This document shows positions 16,072 through 25,518 of a stretch of 64,000 nt of DNA, in pieces. The translations under genes were made by a program, and so were the position numbers. Origin of the DNA: Caulobacterales bacterium (GTDB lineage: Bacteria; Pseudomonadota; Alphaproteobacteria; Caulobacterales; Parvularculaceae). The notes under the pieces were generated by a model. The model made no database searches, was not told the DNA's origin, and saw nothing but the letters and a program-made list of their open reading frames with translations. Within the stretch, counting starts at the first letter, position 1, and the number at the start of each line of letters is the position of its first letter. Location of the stretch: NCBI GenBank assembly GCA_020638525.1, contig JACKIL010000004.1, positions 186,001 through 250,000 on the forward strand, read 5' to 3'.

Positions 16072-18078
16072 CTAATCGGCTGACTTCCACAGGGCGAGCG
16101 GTACGGCGATAGACAGGGCGAGGACGATAAGAACGCCAATCTTGTAGAAGATGAAGCTTGCGACCAGCAGCAGGACGATGGCGATGCTCGCGCGCGGGTC
16201 CGGCTGGATCAGCGGCCAGATATTGAGAGCGGCGAGCTGCGACGTGATCGCGCTTTCATCCTTGTGCGTCAGATTTTGAAGGCGCTTCAGCCCGGATGAG
16301 CGAAGCTCATCGAGAACCAGCGATTTTCCGAGGAGCGCCCCTTGGCGCACGAACAGGATGAAGCCGCCGATAAAGACAGCGAAGATGAAGAATCCGAAGA
16401 TCCAGACATAGACATTGCGCGTTCCCTTCGCGACGCTGCCCGCAAACAGGAATCCGAAAAGCGCGTCGGCGCCTTCCCGCCAATCGTCTGCAGTGGAGAA
16501 CGCCTTCGGGTCGGGCGAGAGAAAAGCGAAGATACTGGCGTCCGGGCTGCGCAGGTAAATGTTCTGTATGCCCATCAGGTAACACAGGACACACCCGATG
16601 AAGGCGACGGCGTACGCGTAGATGAAGAAGCGTCGCAGGACTTCGAAACCGCATCGTTTGTTGTTTGAATTAATGTCCGGAATGATCGAAAGACCGTAGG
16701 TCTGCGCGATGCCGCGCATGAACGTCGCTCCCAGTCCCAGGCTGACAAGGCCGAATGAAAGGAGCGAGCCGACGCCGAACCCGACATAGATGGCGTAGGC
16801 GGCGAACGAAAAGGCTCGGTTGGGACCGGCCTTGACCTTCTCTGGTTTCGGGGTCGACAGCAGGGCGGCGACCATCCAGTCGCGTTCGAAACTCGGCGCG
16901 CCGAGTTCGTAACCGGCGTCGTCAATGCGATCGAGCTTTTCTGCTTCGGCGCTGTTATCGTAAAACCTGCTAGCGACCTGCGCATAATCCGACAGGGCGA
17001 GCGCCAGCGTCAGCGCCGTTACGGCGATAATTCCCGCAAATACGAATAGCCGGATGTGTTTCTGCATGCGCCGAAACCCGGAATGGCTAGCGTCGATCGG
17101 AACGAAATCTTTGGTGACAAGCATCTGGCGGCGGACCATTTCGGCCCACGCGTCTTGCGCTTCGGTGACAGCCAGATAGATCAAAGTCCATGCGATGGGC
17201 ATCAGAATAAGCGCAGCGACGCTCCAATTGAGGGCGGAGAAAAATCCGATTTCTTTCACGCCCGTCTGGAGCTGCTCGGCGCCTGTGCTTGGCGACCAGG
17301 AGAACCAGCCGATATGGATCGCGTTTGCAACGACCATCATGGTCATGCCGACCATGGTCGCGAGCGCGAAGATCGCGATGGCGATCAGGGGCTGCGGAAC
17401 GCGAGCGTCTTCCGCGCCTGGTGTTTCGATAGCGCCGCTTTGTGAAGTATTTCGGGGCGAAGCGTTTCGGGCGATCGCGGCGAGACGCGCGCGCGCCAGG
17501 TCGACAAAGTGGCCGTTCTTGTAGCGCTTCAGGTAGGCTTCAAGTTCGGCCGGTTCCGTCGTGTCCTTGATGGTCGACCAGAACACGGCCTCGATGCTGT
17601 CGTCCTGCGCGGGCGCCGCCGGCTCTGCGTCAGGCGCCGGGGAAGCGCTCTCCTGTCTGGTCCCGCTGAGCGCGACGCTTATGTCTGCAACGAGGCCTTT
17701 CCAGTTTTCGTCTTCGCGGTCGCCTTTCCACTGCGTGAGGTCGGCTGTCTGGATCAGTTCGAACCGCAGCGGGCGATCGCAGTCTTCGATGATCGCCGGG
17801 ACGAGGGTCGAATGGCGCTCTCCGATTGTCGCCTCGGCGCGAACCCATTTCGAGCGGGACGAGCGCTTCGACCACAGGACGACGACGGCGCCGGCGTTTC
17901 GAAGATTGTCTTCCGTGACTTCGTCATAGGATTCGCCGGCCCTGAGGACGGCGTCCCACCAGACGGTGAAGCCTTCGGCCTGCAATGACGAGGCGACGAG
18001 CGCTGCCGCCGGACGATCTTCACGAGAGTAGGATATGAAAATGTCCGGCACGCGAGCTTTCTCGAATTGCGGGCCCAT
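16072..18078 (-). CDS. TIR-domain protein with C-terminal multi-pass membrane region
   Basis: A 668-residue protein. Residues 11-136 form a TIR domain: DIFISYSREDR, GFTVWWDAVLRAGESYDEV, VVVLWSKRSSRSKWV and the C-terminal LVPAIIEDC. Acidic residues Asp52/Glu53 sit about where NAD-cleaving TIR domains hold their catalytic glutamate. A Pro/Ala-rich linker and a short segment (176-201, AELEAYLKRYKNGHF) that I recall from other bacterial TIR and caspase-like proteins come next, then about seven membrane spans (231-253, 281-304, 342-363, 424-450, 483-503, 555-577, 630-663). It follows gltA by 23 bp on the same strand and abuts tRNA-Leu. Possible stress or phage sensor with an NADase; no partner gene is evident. 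Confidence 0.85.
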   Translation of the reverse strand: MGPQFEKARVPDIFISYSREDRPAAALVASSLQAEGFTVWWDAVLRAGESYDEVTEDNLRNAGAVVVLWSKRSSRSKWVRAEATIGERHSTLVPAIIEDCDRPLRFELIQTADLTQWKGDREDENWKGLVADISVALSGTRQESASPAPDAEPAAPAQDDSIEAVFWSTIKDTTEPAELEAYLKRYKNGHFVDLARARLAAIARNASPRNTSQSGAIETPGAEDARVPQPLIAIAIFALATMVGMTMMVVANAIHIGWFSWSPSTGAEQLQTGVKEIGFFSALNWSVAALILMPIAWTLIYLAVTEAQDAWAEMVRRQMLVTKDFVPIDASHSGFRRMQKHIRLFVFAGIIAVTALTLALALSDYAQVASRFYDNSAEAEKLDRIDDAGYELGAPSFERDWMVAALLSTPKPEKVKAGPNRAFSFAAYAIYVGFGVGSLLSFGLVSLGLGATFMRGIAQTYGLSIIPDINSNNKRCGFEVLRRFFIYAYAVAFIGCVLCYLMGIQNIYLRSPDASIFAFLSPDPKAFSTADDWREGADALFGFLFAGSVAKGTRNVYVWIFGFFIFAVFIGGFILFVRQGALLGKSLVLDELRSSGLKRLQNLTHKDESAITSQLAALNIWPLIQPDPRASIAIVLLLVASFIFYKIGVLIVLALSIAVPLALWKSAD

Positions 18079-18101
18079 CCCCGAGCCCGCAATTCAACGC
18101 G

Positions 18102-19406
18102 CTAGCGACGGTCGAGCGAAGTGTAGCTGCGTTTGCCGGCGCCGGTATAGATCTGGCGCGGACGGCCGATCTTCTGGTTCGGGTCGACGATCATTTCCGA
18201 CCACTGCGCGATCCAGCCGACTGTACGTGCAAGTGCGAAGAGCACAGTGAACATGTCCGTCGGGAAGCCGAGGGCCTTCAGCGTGATGCCCGAGTAGAAG
18301 TCGATGTTCGGATAGAGCTTCTTCTCGACGAAGTATGGGTCTTCAAGCGCGATGCGCTCAAGCTCCATCGCAACTTTCAGAAGCGGTTCGTCGCGAACGC
18401 CGAGCGCGTCGAGCACTTCGTGGCAGGCCTTGCGCATGACTTTCGCGCGCGGATCGTAGTTCTTGTAAACCCGGTGGCCGAAGCCCATCAGGCGGAACGG
18501 ATCGTTCTTGTCTTTCGCGCGCTTGATGAATTCCGGAATGCGGTCGACCGTGCCGATCTCTTCAAGCATGTTGAGCGCGGCTTCGTTCGCGCCGCCATGC
18601 GCCGGGCCCCAGAGCGAGGCGATGCCGGCGGCGATGCAGGCGAACGGGTTCGCGCCGGAAGAACCGGCGAGGCGAACGGTCGACGTCGACGCGTTCTGTT
18701 CGTGATCCATGTGAAGGATGAAGATCTTGTCGAGCGCTTCAACAAGCACCGGATCGATCGTATATTCCTCCGCCGGCACGGCGAAGCACATGCGCATGAA
18801 ATTCGCGGTGTAGGAAAGATCGTTCCGTGGAAAGACGAAAGGCTGACCGATCGAATATTTGTAGGCCATCGCTGCGATCGTCGGCATTTTCGCGATCATG
18901 CGGTGCGAGGCGATCTTGCGCTGGACGGGATCGTTGATGTCCGTCGAGTCGTGATAGAAAGCGGAAAGCGCGCCGACGACACCGACCATGATGGCCATCG
19001 GGTGCGCATCGCGGCGGAAGCCGTTGTAGAAGTTCTTCAGCTGCTCGTGCACCATCGTATGGAGCGTGATCGAGCGATTGAAGTCCGTACGCTCCTGCGC
19101 TTTCGGAAGTTCGCCATGCAGCAGCAGATAGGCGACTTCGAGGAAGTCCGAGCGCTCGGCGAGTTCGTCGATCGGGTAGCCGCGATAGAGGAGGATGCCC
19201 TCGTCGCCATCGATATAGGTGATCTGGGACTCACAGCTCGCCGTCGAGGTGAAGCCCGGGTCGAAGGTGAAGGCGCCGGTCGCCTGGTAGAAGGAGCGTA
19301 TGTCGACGACCTTCGGGCCGATGGAGCCGGAATAAGCCGGAAGCTCAACTGTCTTGCCATCGATCGTGAGGGAAATGCTGCCTGCGGGCTTCATTTTGCT
19401 TTCCAT
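18102..19406 (-). CDS. gltA: citrate synthase (type II, hexameric)
   Basis: A 434-residue enzyme that condenses acetyl-CoA and oxaloacetate in the citric acid cycle. The N-terminal domain typical of gram-negative GltA is present (SISLTIDGKTVELPAYSG), along with the catalytic-region motifs ESQITYIDGDEGILLYRGYP, DHEQNASTSTVRLAGSSGANP and GFGHRVYKNYDPRA. The C-terminus ends TSLDRR. It is preceded by gltX, in the gltA-gltX-comEC-lexA arrangement common in alphaproteobacteria. It is distinct from the synthase fragment at the window start. Confidence 0.97.
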   Translation of the reverse strand: MESKMKPAGSISLTIDGKTVELPAYSGSIGPKVVDIRSFYQATGAFTFDPGFTSTASCESQITYIDGDEGILLYRGYPIDELAERSDFLEVAYLLLHGELPKAQERTDFNRSITLHTMVHEQLKNFYNGFRRDAHPMAIMVGVVGALSAFYHDSTDINDPVQRKIASHRMIAKMPTIAAMAYKYSIGQPFVFPRNDLSYTANFMRMCFAVPAEEYTIDPVLVEALDKIFILHMDHEQNASTSTVRLAGSSGANPFACIAAGIASLWGPAHGGANEAALNMLEEIGTVDRIPEFIKRAKDKNDPFRLMGFGHRVYKNYDPRAKVMRKACHEVLDALGVRDEPLLKVAMELERIALEDPYFVEKKLYPNIDFYSGITLKALGFPTDMFTVLFALARTVGWIAQWSEMIVDPNQKIGRPRQIYTGAGKRSYTSLDRR

Positions 19407-19530
19407 CGCATGCTCCCAATTTTGTGCACTGCATCATTGAAATTCGGCGCGATCATAGTGGGTTTGCCGCGGGACGCCAGAGCTGAATCTGCTGAAAATG
19501 CCGCATCTTTCGTCCGGAATCTGACGCTCT

Positions 19531-20931
19531 TCAGCTCGCCTGATCGGTGAGCCGGCCAAGCGATTCTTCGCGCCCCAAGGCGTACAGAACTTCGCCCAGG
19601 GAGGGCGAGGGCAAACCGGCTGTGAGAGCGGCTCTGAGGGCCGGCCCGACCTGACCGAAACCGAGGCCGCGGGCTTCGGCGAAGGCCTTGAGCGCCGCTT
19701 CCAGCGCTTCCGCCGACCAGTCTGTCACAGTCGTTAATTCGGCGGCGACGCTCTTCACGATTTCGCGCGCGCCTTCTTTCTCGAGCGGCTTTGCGGATTT
19801 GCCAGTGATCGCGAGCGGACGCGCAAGAAACAGGAAGGCGGCCGCTTCCGGCGCCTGTTTAAGGTTTGCGCAGCGCTCCTTGAGGAACGAAGCAGCGCGG
19901 CCAAGCATATCGCGGCGCCGCTCGTCGAGCGTTTCGCCGGCGGCTTCAATGAAGGGCGCGGCTTTCGCGACGAAATCCGCATCGCTCAGAAGCTTCATGT
20001 AATGCGCGTTGACGCTGTTCAGCTTTTCGAAGTCGAGCCGCGCCGGCGCCTTGTTGATGCCTGCGATATCGAACCATTCGAGCGCCTTGTCGCGCGGAAT
20101 GAATTCATCGTCGCCATGCGACCAGCCGAGACGGATGAGATAGTTCGCCAGCCCCTCCGGCAGGAAGCCGTCGTCGCGATAGGCTTCAACGCCCAGCGCG
20201 CCGTGCCGTTTGGAAAGTTTCGCGCCGTCCGGCCCGTGAATGAGCGGCACATGCGCGAATTGGGGTACGGACCATCCGAGCGCTTCGTAAATCTGCTGCT
20301 GGCGCGAAGCGTTCGTCAGGTGATCGTCGCCGCGCACGACATGGGTGACGCCCATATCATGATCGTCGACGACGACGGCGAGATTGTATGTCGGCGCGCC
20401 ATCGCTCCTGAGGATGATGAGGTCGTCGAGCGCTGAGTTCGGAAAACGAACATCGCCCTGCACGACATCGCGCACGAGCGTTTCGCCGTCGCGCGGCGCG
20501 CGGAAGCGGATCGCGAAGGGCGCATCTTTCGGCGCCGTCGCAGGGTCAGCCTCGCGCCAGGGGCTTTCGAAGCGCGCCTTTTCCTCGCGGGCTTTCTCGC
20601 GCGCGGCTTCCGTTTCTTCGGGCGTCATATAGCAGCGATAAGCCGCGCCTTTTTCGAGGAGCTCGCGTGCGACCTCCGCATGGCGCTCGCGTCGTCCATA
20701 TTGCGAAATCGGATCGCCATCCCAGTCGAGGCCGAGCCATGAGAGGCCGTCGATGATCGCCGCAACCGCCGCTTCATTGTGGCGCGCGCGATCCGTGTCT
20801 TCGATACGGAGGAGAAACTTTCCGCCGCGTCCGCGCGCATAAAGCCAGTTGAAAAGCGCCGTGCGCGCTCCGCCAATGTGGAGATAGCCGGTCGGCGACG
20901 GCGCGAAACGGGTGACGACTTGGCCAGACAT
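19531..20931 (-). CDS. gltX: glutamyl-tRNA synthetase
   Basis: A 466-residue class I aminoacyl-tRNA synthetase charging tRNA-Glu. The HIGH signature is in APSPTGYLHIGGART (10-24) and the KMSKS loop is KLSKRHG (238-244). LRIEDTDRAR is a further family mark. Length is normal. It is divergent from comEC, whose start lies within about 80 bp, and upstream of gltA in the same direction. Confidence 0.97.
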   Translation of the reverse strand: MSGQVVTRFAPSPTGYLHIGGARTALFNWLYARGRGGKFLLRIEDTDRARHNEAAVAAIIDGLSWLGLDWDGDPISQYGRRERHAEVARELLEKGAAYRCYMTPEETEAAREKAREEKARFESPWREADPATAPKDAPFAIRFRAPRDGETLVRDVVQGDVRFPNSALDDLIILRSDGAPTYNLAVVVDDHDMGVTHVVRGDDHLTNASRQQQIYEALGWSVPQFAHVPLIHGPDGAKLSKRHGALGVEAYRDDGFLPEGLANYLIRLGWSHGDDEFIPRDKALEWFDIAGINKAPARLDFEKLNSVNAHYMKLLSDADFVAKAAPFIEAAGETLDERRRDMLGRAASFLKERCANLKQAPEAAAFLFLARPLAITGKSAKPLEKEGAREIVKSVAAELTTVTDWSAEALEAALKAFAEARGLGFGQVGPALRAALTAGLPSPSLGEVLYALGREESLGRLTDQAS

Positions 20932-21014
20932 GGTTGCGAAGAACGCGCCTTTCGGGTCTCTATGCTGCTTTGCGGGTGCGGGTGGCGTTTAGCACGGTTT
21001 TTTCCGGGGCGCCT

Positions 21015-23186
21015 ATGGCGACGACCGAACCGACGGCGAAAGCCGCGGACGGCCGCATTTTTGCGGGGATTCAGCGAGGCTTGAGCGGCGCCGTTCCGGC
21101 CGGGAAGGCGCTCGCCGCCCGTGCTCGCAGGAAGTTCGGCGATTGGAGCGCTGCTGAAACGGGGCGGCTGGCGCTCTGGGTGCCTGTGGCGATCGGCGCG
21201 GGCGCGGGCGCCTATTTCGCGTTGAAGACTGAACCGCCGCTGTGGCTTGGGTTTCTTCTCATCGCGGCGAGCGCTGCGCTCTGGCGGCGCGCGGGTGATC
21301 GCTGGCGCATGTGGGCGAGCGCTCTCTTCTTCCTGTCGCTCGGTTTCACGGCCGCCGAATGCCGCTCGGCTGTCGTCAAAGCGCCGGTTATCGCTCGCGA
21401 GTTGTCGCCGCGTGAGGTGACAGGGCGGCTTCTCTCTGTCGAGGAAGCGCCGGACTCGCGCAGGCTGCTCATCGCAGTGTCGTCAATCGACCGCATTGAG
21501 ACCGCGTCGCTGCCGCGCCGCATCCGCGTGACGTGGCGCGGAAAAGACTTCGGCGTGCTGCCGGGCGACATGATCCGTCTGAGAGCGGGGTTGTCGCCGC
21601 CCGGCGCGCCTGTCGCCCCCGGCGCCTATGACTTTGCGCGCGCCGCCTATTTCGAAAGGATCGGCGCCGTCGGTTTCGTCGTCAGCACGCCTCAGAGGAT
21701 TGAAGGCGCGCCGCGCCCTCTCGGCGCGCGGATCGCAGCAGTCATCGAGCGCGCGCGGCTGACGCTTGCGCGGCGCATCTTCGAAAAAGCGCATGGCGAA
21801 GGCGGCGCGATTGTCGCCGCTGTCGTCACGGGCAAGCGCGGCGAGATTTCCGAGCGGGCCGAAGCAGCGTTGCGCGATGCGGGGCTTGCGCATCTTCTCG
21901 CGATTTCGGGCCTCCATATGGGGCTTGCGACGGGGCTTATTTTCTTCAGCCTCAGACTTGGCCTCGCTTTGGTTGAGCCGTTGGCGCTGCGCTATCCCAT
22001 CAAGAAATGGGCGGCGGCGGCCGCGCTTCTTTCAGGATTTTGCTATTTGCTTTTGTCCGGAGGCGGATGGTCGGCGCGGCGCGCCTTCATCATGTCGTCG
22101 ATCATGTTCATTGCGATATTGGCGGACAGGCGCGCGCTTTCACTTCGCAACGTCGCTGTCGCCGCGACCATCATCCTCCTGATGAACCCGGAAGCGGTGC
22201 TCCACCCCGGCTTCCAGATGTCATTCGCCGCGGTGACTGCCCTCATCGCCGCCTATGAATGGGCGTCGTCGCGGGCCGATCCGAATCGGAGTTTTTCCCT
22301 CTTTGCGAAAGTGAAGCGATACGCCGTCGGCCTGGCGGCGACCGACACTGTCGCGGCCCTTGCGACATCACCTTACAGCTTCTTCCATTTTCACCGCGCC
22401 GCGCTTTACGGGCTTGCAGCGAATGTGACGAGCGTTCCGATCATGGGCTTTCTCGTCATGCCGGCGGCGATTGGGGCGCTTATCCTGATGCCGTTCGGTC
22501 TCGACGGGTTCATGTGGCGCGTCTCGGCCGGCGGCGTCGAAGCGATCCTTGCGATCAGCGAGAAGGTCGCCTCGCAGCCGGGCGCCATTGCGACAACGGG
22601 CGCATGGCCGGTCTCAGCGCTCGTCATTCTCACGCTTGGCGGACTGTGGCTCTGTCTTCAGAAAGCGTTGTGGCGGCTTGGCGGACTTATCGCGTTGCCG
22701 GTCGCATTTATGCTCATCGCGGGTGTGATGCCGCCTGCCATCTTCGTGACGGATGACGGCGAGAATGCAGGCGTCGTCATTGAAGAGGGCGAGGGCGCGC
22801 TCGCGCTCGTTAATCCGCGCCGGGACAAGTTCTCAGCGCGAGTCTGGAAGGAATATGCAGGGCTCGACGCAGAACGCGCCGAAACGCGAAAGCTCAAGGA
22901 CATTGCGGCCTGCGACGCTCTCGGTTGCACCATAACGCTGAAGGGCAAATCCGTCGCCTTCTCCGAAAACCCAATGGGGCTCGCGGAAGATTGCGCGCGC
23001 GCCGACATCGTCATCGCGCTCTATGTCGTCGACGGCTCTGCCTGGACCGGCTGCCGCGCGCGCCTCATCGACCGGCGCTCGGCGTGGAGGCGAGGCGCGC
23101 ATGCGGTGTGGATCGGGAATGATGGAGAAATCCGGATTCGGACAGTCAACGGGAAAAGGGGCAATCGCCCTTGGTCCGGCGCTTAG
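21015..23186 (+). CDS. comEC: ComEC/Rec2-family membrane protein
   Basis: About 723 residues from the ATG at 21015; an in-frame TTG at 20934 would add 27 residues but would nearly touch the divergent gltX start. It has an N-terminal DUF4131-like region (~45-200), then the Competence core (AHLLAISGLHMGLATGL, SGGGWSARRAFIM, NPEAVLHPGFQMSFAAVTALI) with many membrane spans. The C-terminal soluble part (~600-720) occupies the place of the metallo-beta-lactamase domain but shows no HxHxDH, as is usual in alphaproteobacteria. ComEC is the inner-membrane channel for DNA uptake. Its stop overlaps the next, convergent gene by 4 bp. Confidence 0.9.
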   Translation: MATTEPTAKAADGRIFAGIQRGLSGAVPAGKALAARARRKFGDWSAAETGRLALWVPVAIGAGAGAYFALKTEPPLWLGFLLIAASAALWRRAGDRWRMWASALFFLSLGFTAAECRSAVVKAPVIARELSPREVTGRLLSVEEAPDSRRLLIAVSSIDRIETASLPRRIRVTWRGKDFGVLPGDMIRLRAGLSPPGAPVAPGAYDFARAAYFERIGAVGFVVSTPQRIEGAPRPLGARIAAVIERARLTLARRIFEKAHGEGGAIVAAVVTGKRGEISERAEAALRDAGLAHLLAISGLHMGLATGLIFFSLRLGLALVEPLALRYPIKKWAAAAALLSGFCYLLLSGGGWSARRAFIMSSIMFIAILADRRALSLRNVAVAATIILLMNPEAVLHPGFQMSFAAVTALIAAYEWASSRADPNRSFSLFAKVKRYAVGLAATDTVAALATSPYSFFHFHRAALYGLAANVTSVPIMGFLVMPAAIGALILMPFGLDGFMWRVSAGGVEAILAISEKVASQPGAIATTGAWPVSALVILTLGGLWLCLQKALWRLGGLIALPVAFMLIAGVMPPAIFVTDDGENAGVVIEEGEGALALVNPRRDKFSARVWKEYAGLDAERAETRKLKDIAACDALGCTITLKGKSVAFSENPMGLAEDCARADIVIALYVVDGSAWTGCRARLIDRRSAWRRGAHAVWIGNDGEIRIRTVNGKRGNRPWSGA

Positions 23187-23608
23187 GCCTCAATCGCCTC
23201 CCGCCGCCAAGTCAGAGCGAGAAACGCGATGAGCAGCGTCAGTGAAATCTCCAAGACGCCGAGGAATATATAGAATAGCGGCGCGCCGGGCATGGTGAGC
23301 GCCATAATCGCAGTATAGGCGAGCCCCAGCAGCAGATTGAGCCAGCGGTTTATCGCGGGCGCCAGCGCCAGCGACAGAAAAACCATCACAGCCGGGAAAG
23401 CCATGATCGCCGAGACGGCCAGAAGCGCCGTCTCCGTCGCCGGGCCGAAGCCGATATCGCCCGCGGCCATCTTTTCCAGCTTTCCGGGCGTGTAGAGGTT
23501 GAAATAGTCGCCATAGATATAAAGGAACATGAGCGACGCCCAGAGCGCCGACAGCATGAGTTTTACGGGCGGCCTGAAATCCTCAAGCGGGCGATTTTCT
23601 CTGTTCAC
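23183..23608 (-). CDS. DUF6326-like small membrane protein
   Basis: A 141-residue protein with four hydrophobic helices. The opening FRPPVKLMLSALWASLMFLYIYGDYFNLYTPG and the central ALAPAINRWLN resemble the DUF6326 family of bacterial membrane proteins, for which no function is established. It lies 21 bp downstream of a DUF4386 gene on the same strand and probably shares its transcript. Its stop codon overlaps that of comEC. Confidence 0.75.
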   Translation of the reverse strand: MNRENRPLEDFRPPVKLMLSALWASLMFLYIYGDYFNLYTPGKLEKMAAGDIGFGPATETALLAVSAIMAFPAVMVFLSLALAPAINRWLNLLLGLAYTAIMALTMPGAPLFYIFLGVLEISLTLLIAFLALTWRREAIEA

Positions 23609-23629
23609 GGATATTTCTCCAATGTGAGT

Positions 23630-24337
23630 TCAGCCGGTGCGGCCTGTTCGCGCCGCCAAAGGCAATCCGCGCGCGCCAAAGAGAAGCAGCCAAGCGCAGA
23701 TCGCCATCTCGCTCATGCGCAGCGGGCGGAGATATGCGCCGATGCCGCTTGCTCCGTAATCTTCCCAAAGGAGCCTGCCTGAGAAGTCGATGAAATATCC
23801 GGCGCCCGCCAGCATCAGGCAAACGCCTATTATCCCGGGCAAAGGTCTGCCGCGTGCGATGAGGAAGCCTAAGGGGATGAGCCAAAGCCCCCAAAATACC
23901 TGCAACAGCAAAAGACCGTCGCCATAGGCGTCGAGCGCAAGCATCGCCTGCGCGCCAAGGCTGGCGGTTTCGGGCTGGCCGGCGAGACTAAGTATCCGGA
24001 GGTAATGAAGCACATTGGTGAAACCGATCGGAACGCTCGCCATGGCGAGCGCCGCCATCGTTGCGGCGAGAGCAGGGCCGGCTGCGGCGAGCAACCGGTA
24101 GAGCGCGAGCGGCAAAAGAAGGAACGCAGTGTAACAGATGGCTTCCGCGAAAATGGCGAAGCGGAATAGCTGTTCGTTACGTGCGACGTCGCTAAGGACG
24201 GTCTGCGCCTCCGCCGACGCGAAAATGCGCGAAGGCGCGTAAGCGAGGCTGAAAACGCCTGTCACGACCACGATAAGGTAGAGAAGGCCAGCAAGGCGGG
24301 CGAGCATATGCGGCGCGCTATTCTGGTTGTCGGTCAT
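23630..24337 (-). CDS. DUF4386-like membrane protein
   Basis: A 235-residue protein with six predicted membrane helices. The N-terminal ARLAGLLYLIVVVTGVFSLAYAPS and the later VLHYLRILSLAG are typical of DUF4386 proteins, an uncharacterised bacterial family. It forms a probable two-gene unit with the DUF6326-like gene and faces a divergent AraC-type regulator, which is the likely controller. Confidence 0.78.
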   Translation of the reverse strand: MTDNQNSAPHMLARLAGLLYLIVVVTGVFSLAYAPSRIFASAEAQTVLSDVARNEQLFRFAIFAEAICYTAFLLLPLALYRLLAAAGPALAATMAALAMASVPIGFTNVLHYLRILSLAGQPETASLGAQAMLALDAYGDGLLLLQVFWGLWLIPLGFLIARGRPLPGIIGVCLMLAGAGYFIDFSGRLLWEDYGASGIGAYLRPLRMSEMAICAWLLLFGARGLPLAARTGRTG

Positions 24338-24504
24338 CGCTCAATCATGTTGGCCGCGCCCCGCGCATTGCATTGTGCGGCCGGCAGGTTCGAAGACAGC
24401 TTCACTCTCGCTATGCTAATCAGCGGCGGCCGGCCGGAACATGACGCCGGCGTTCGGGAAACTTGTCTTCAGGCGCCATCAAAACAGGCGAGGAAAGGCG
24501 AAGC

Positions 24505-25518
24505 GTGGTAAGCGGCACAGTGTCGGCGGGGTACGCCGGTCAACTCTTCAACTACGCGATCTCGCAAGGGGCGGAAGCCGGGCGCTTGGCTGCGCTCTCC
24601 GGAATAGCGCCTGAAATGCTTGAGGATCCCGACGGACGGATCCCGCTCGCAAGCTATGTCGCGGCCATGCGCTCGGCGAAGGAGCTCTGCAACATGCCCT
24701 CTTTCGCCTTGCGCTTCGGCGCGGCGCGGGATTTTCGTGAGTTTTCCGTGGCGGGGCTCATCTGCTACGCCTCCGAGACGATGGGGGAAGCGCTGGCGGA
24801 ATTGAACCGTTACGGGCGGCTTGTCGCCGATGTCGATCTCAGCGACGGGAAGAAGAGATTCGAACTCATTCAGAGCGAAGGCGAACTCTGGCTTCATGAT
24901 ACGCGCGCCGACCCCAACGCAGTTCCTGAACTCACGGAAGCGACCTGGTCGCGGTTCATCTGCGAAACGGCTCGGCACTTTCCAGAGGCCGCTTTCGCCA
25001 AAGCCGTTCATGTGACGCATGCCGCGCCGGCTTACGCCGCCGACTATGCAGAGGTGTGGAAGGCGCCGGTGAAGTTTGACAGCCATTGGAACGCGATCAA
25101 GATCGACGTTTCATGGCTTTCGATCAAACTTCATAATCCGAGCCGCTATGCTTTCGGCGTGCTGAGCGAGCGGGCGGACAGGTTGCTTGAGGAGTTGGAG
25201 CGGGACAGAACCGCCCGCGGGCGAGTCGAGGCCGCTCTGCTGCCGGTTCTCCACAAGGGCGAAGCCGCAATGGAGGACGTCGCTGCGCGCCTTGGAGTTA
25301 GCCGGCAGTCGCTCTATCGTCAGCTCAAAGATGAAAACGTGACGTATGAGGACGTTCTCGACGATCTACGCCGCAGGCTTTCCCTCTATTATCTCAACGG
25401 GCGAAATGTTTCCGTGAGCGAAACCGCTTATCTCGTCGGCTTTTCTGATCCGAGTTCGTTTTCACGGGCCTTCAAACGGTGGACAGGCGTTAGCCCTAGC
25501 CGGCATAAGACCGGCTAA
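24505..25518 (+). CDS. AraC-family transcriptional regulator (arabinose-binding-like N-terminal domain)
   Basis: A 337-residue protein from the GTG at 24505, chosen because AGGAAAGG lies just upstream; an earlier in-frame TTG is at 24463. The N-terminal ~190 residues match the PF12625-type ligand domain of OruR/ArgR-like regulators (GIAPEMLEDPDGRIPL; ALRFGAARDFREFSVAGLI). The C-terminal domain (~235-337) holds two helix-turn-helix units, AARLGVSRQSLYRQLKDE and SVSETAYLVGFSDPSSFSRAFKRW. It is divergent from the DUF4386/DUF6326 pair. Its stop overlaps the convergent lexA stop by 4 bp. Confidence 0.88.
   Translation: MVSGTVSAGYAGQLFNYAISQGAEAGRLAALSGIAPEMLEDPDGRIPLASYVAAMRSAKELCNMPSFALRFGAARDFREFSVAGLICYASETMGEALAELNRYGRLVADVDLSDGKKRFELIQSEGELWLHDTRADPNAVPELTEATWSRFICETARHFPEAAFAKAVHVTHAAPAYAADYAEVWKAPVKFDSHWNAIKIDVSWLSIKLHNPSRYAFGVLSERADRLLEELERDRTARGRVEAALLPVLHKGEAAMEDVAARLGVSRQSLYRQLKDENVTYEDVLDDLRRRLSLYYLNGRNVSVSETAYLVGFSDPSSFSRAFKRWTGVSPSRHKTG

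Noticed and set aside
16001..18110. Genomic island with attachment site at tRNA-Leu(UAA)
   Set aside because: No integrase and no repeat of the tRNA 3' end near 18.1 kb were seen; only a short AGCTCAC/GTGAGCT inverted repeat lies beside the tRNA.
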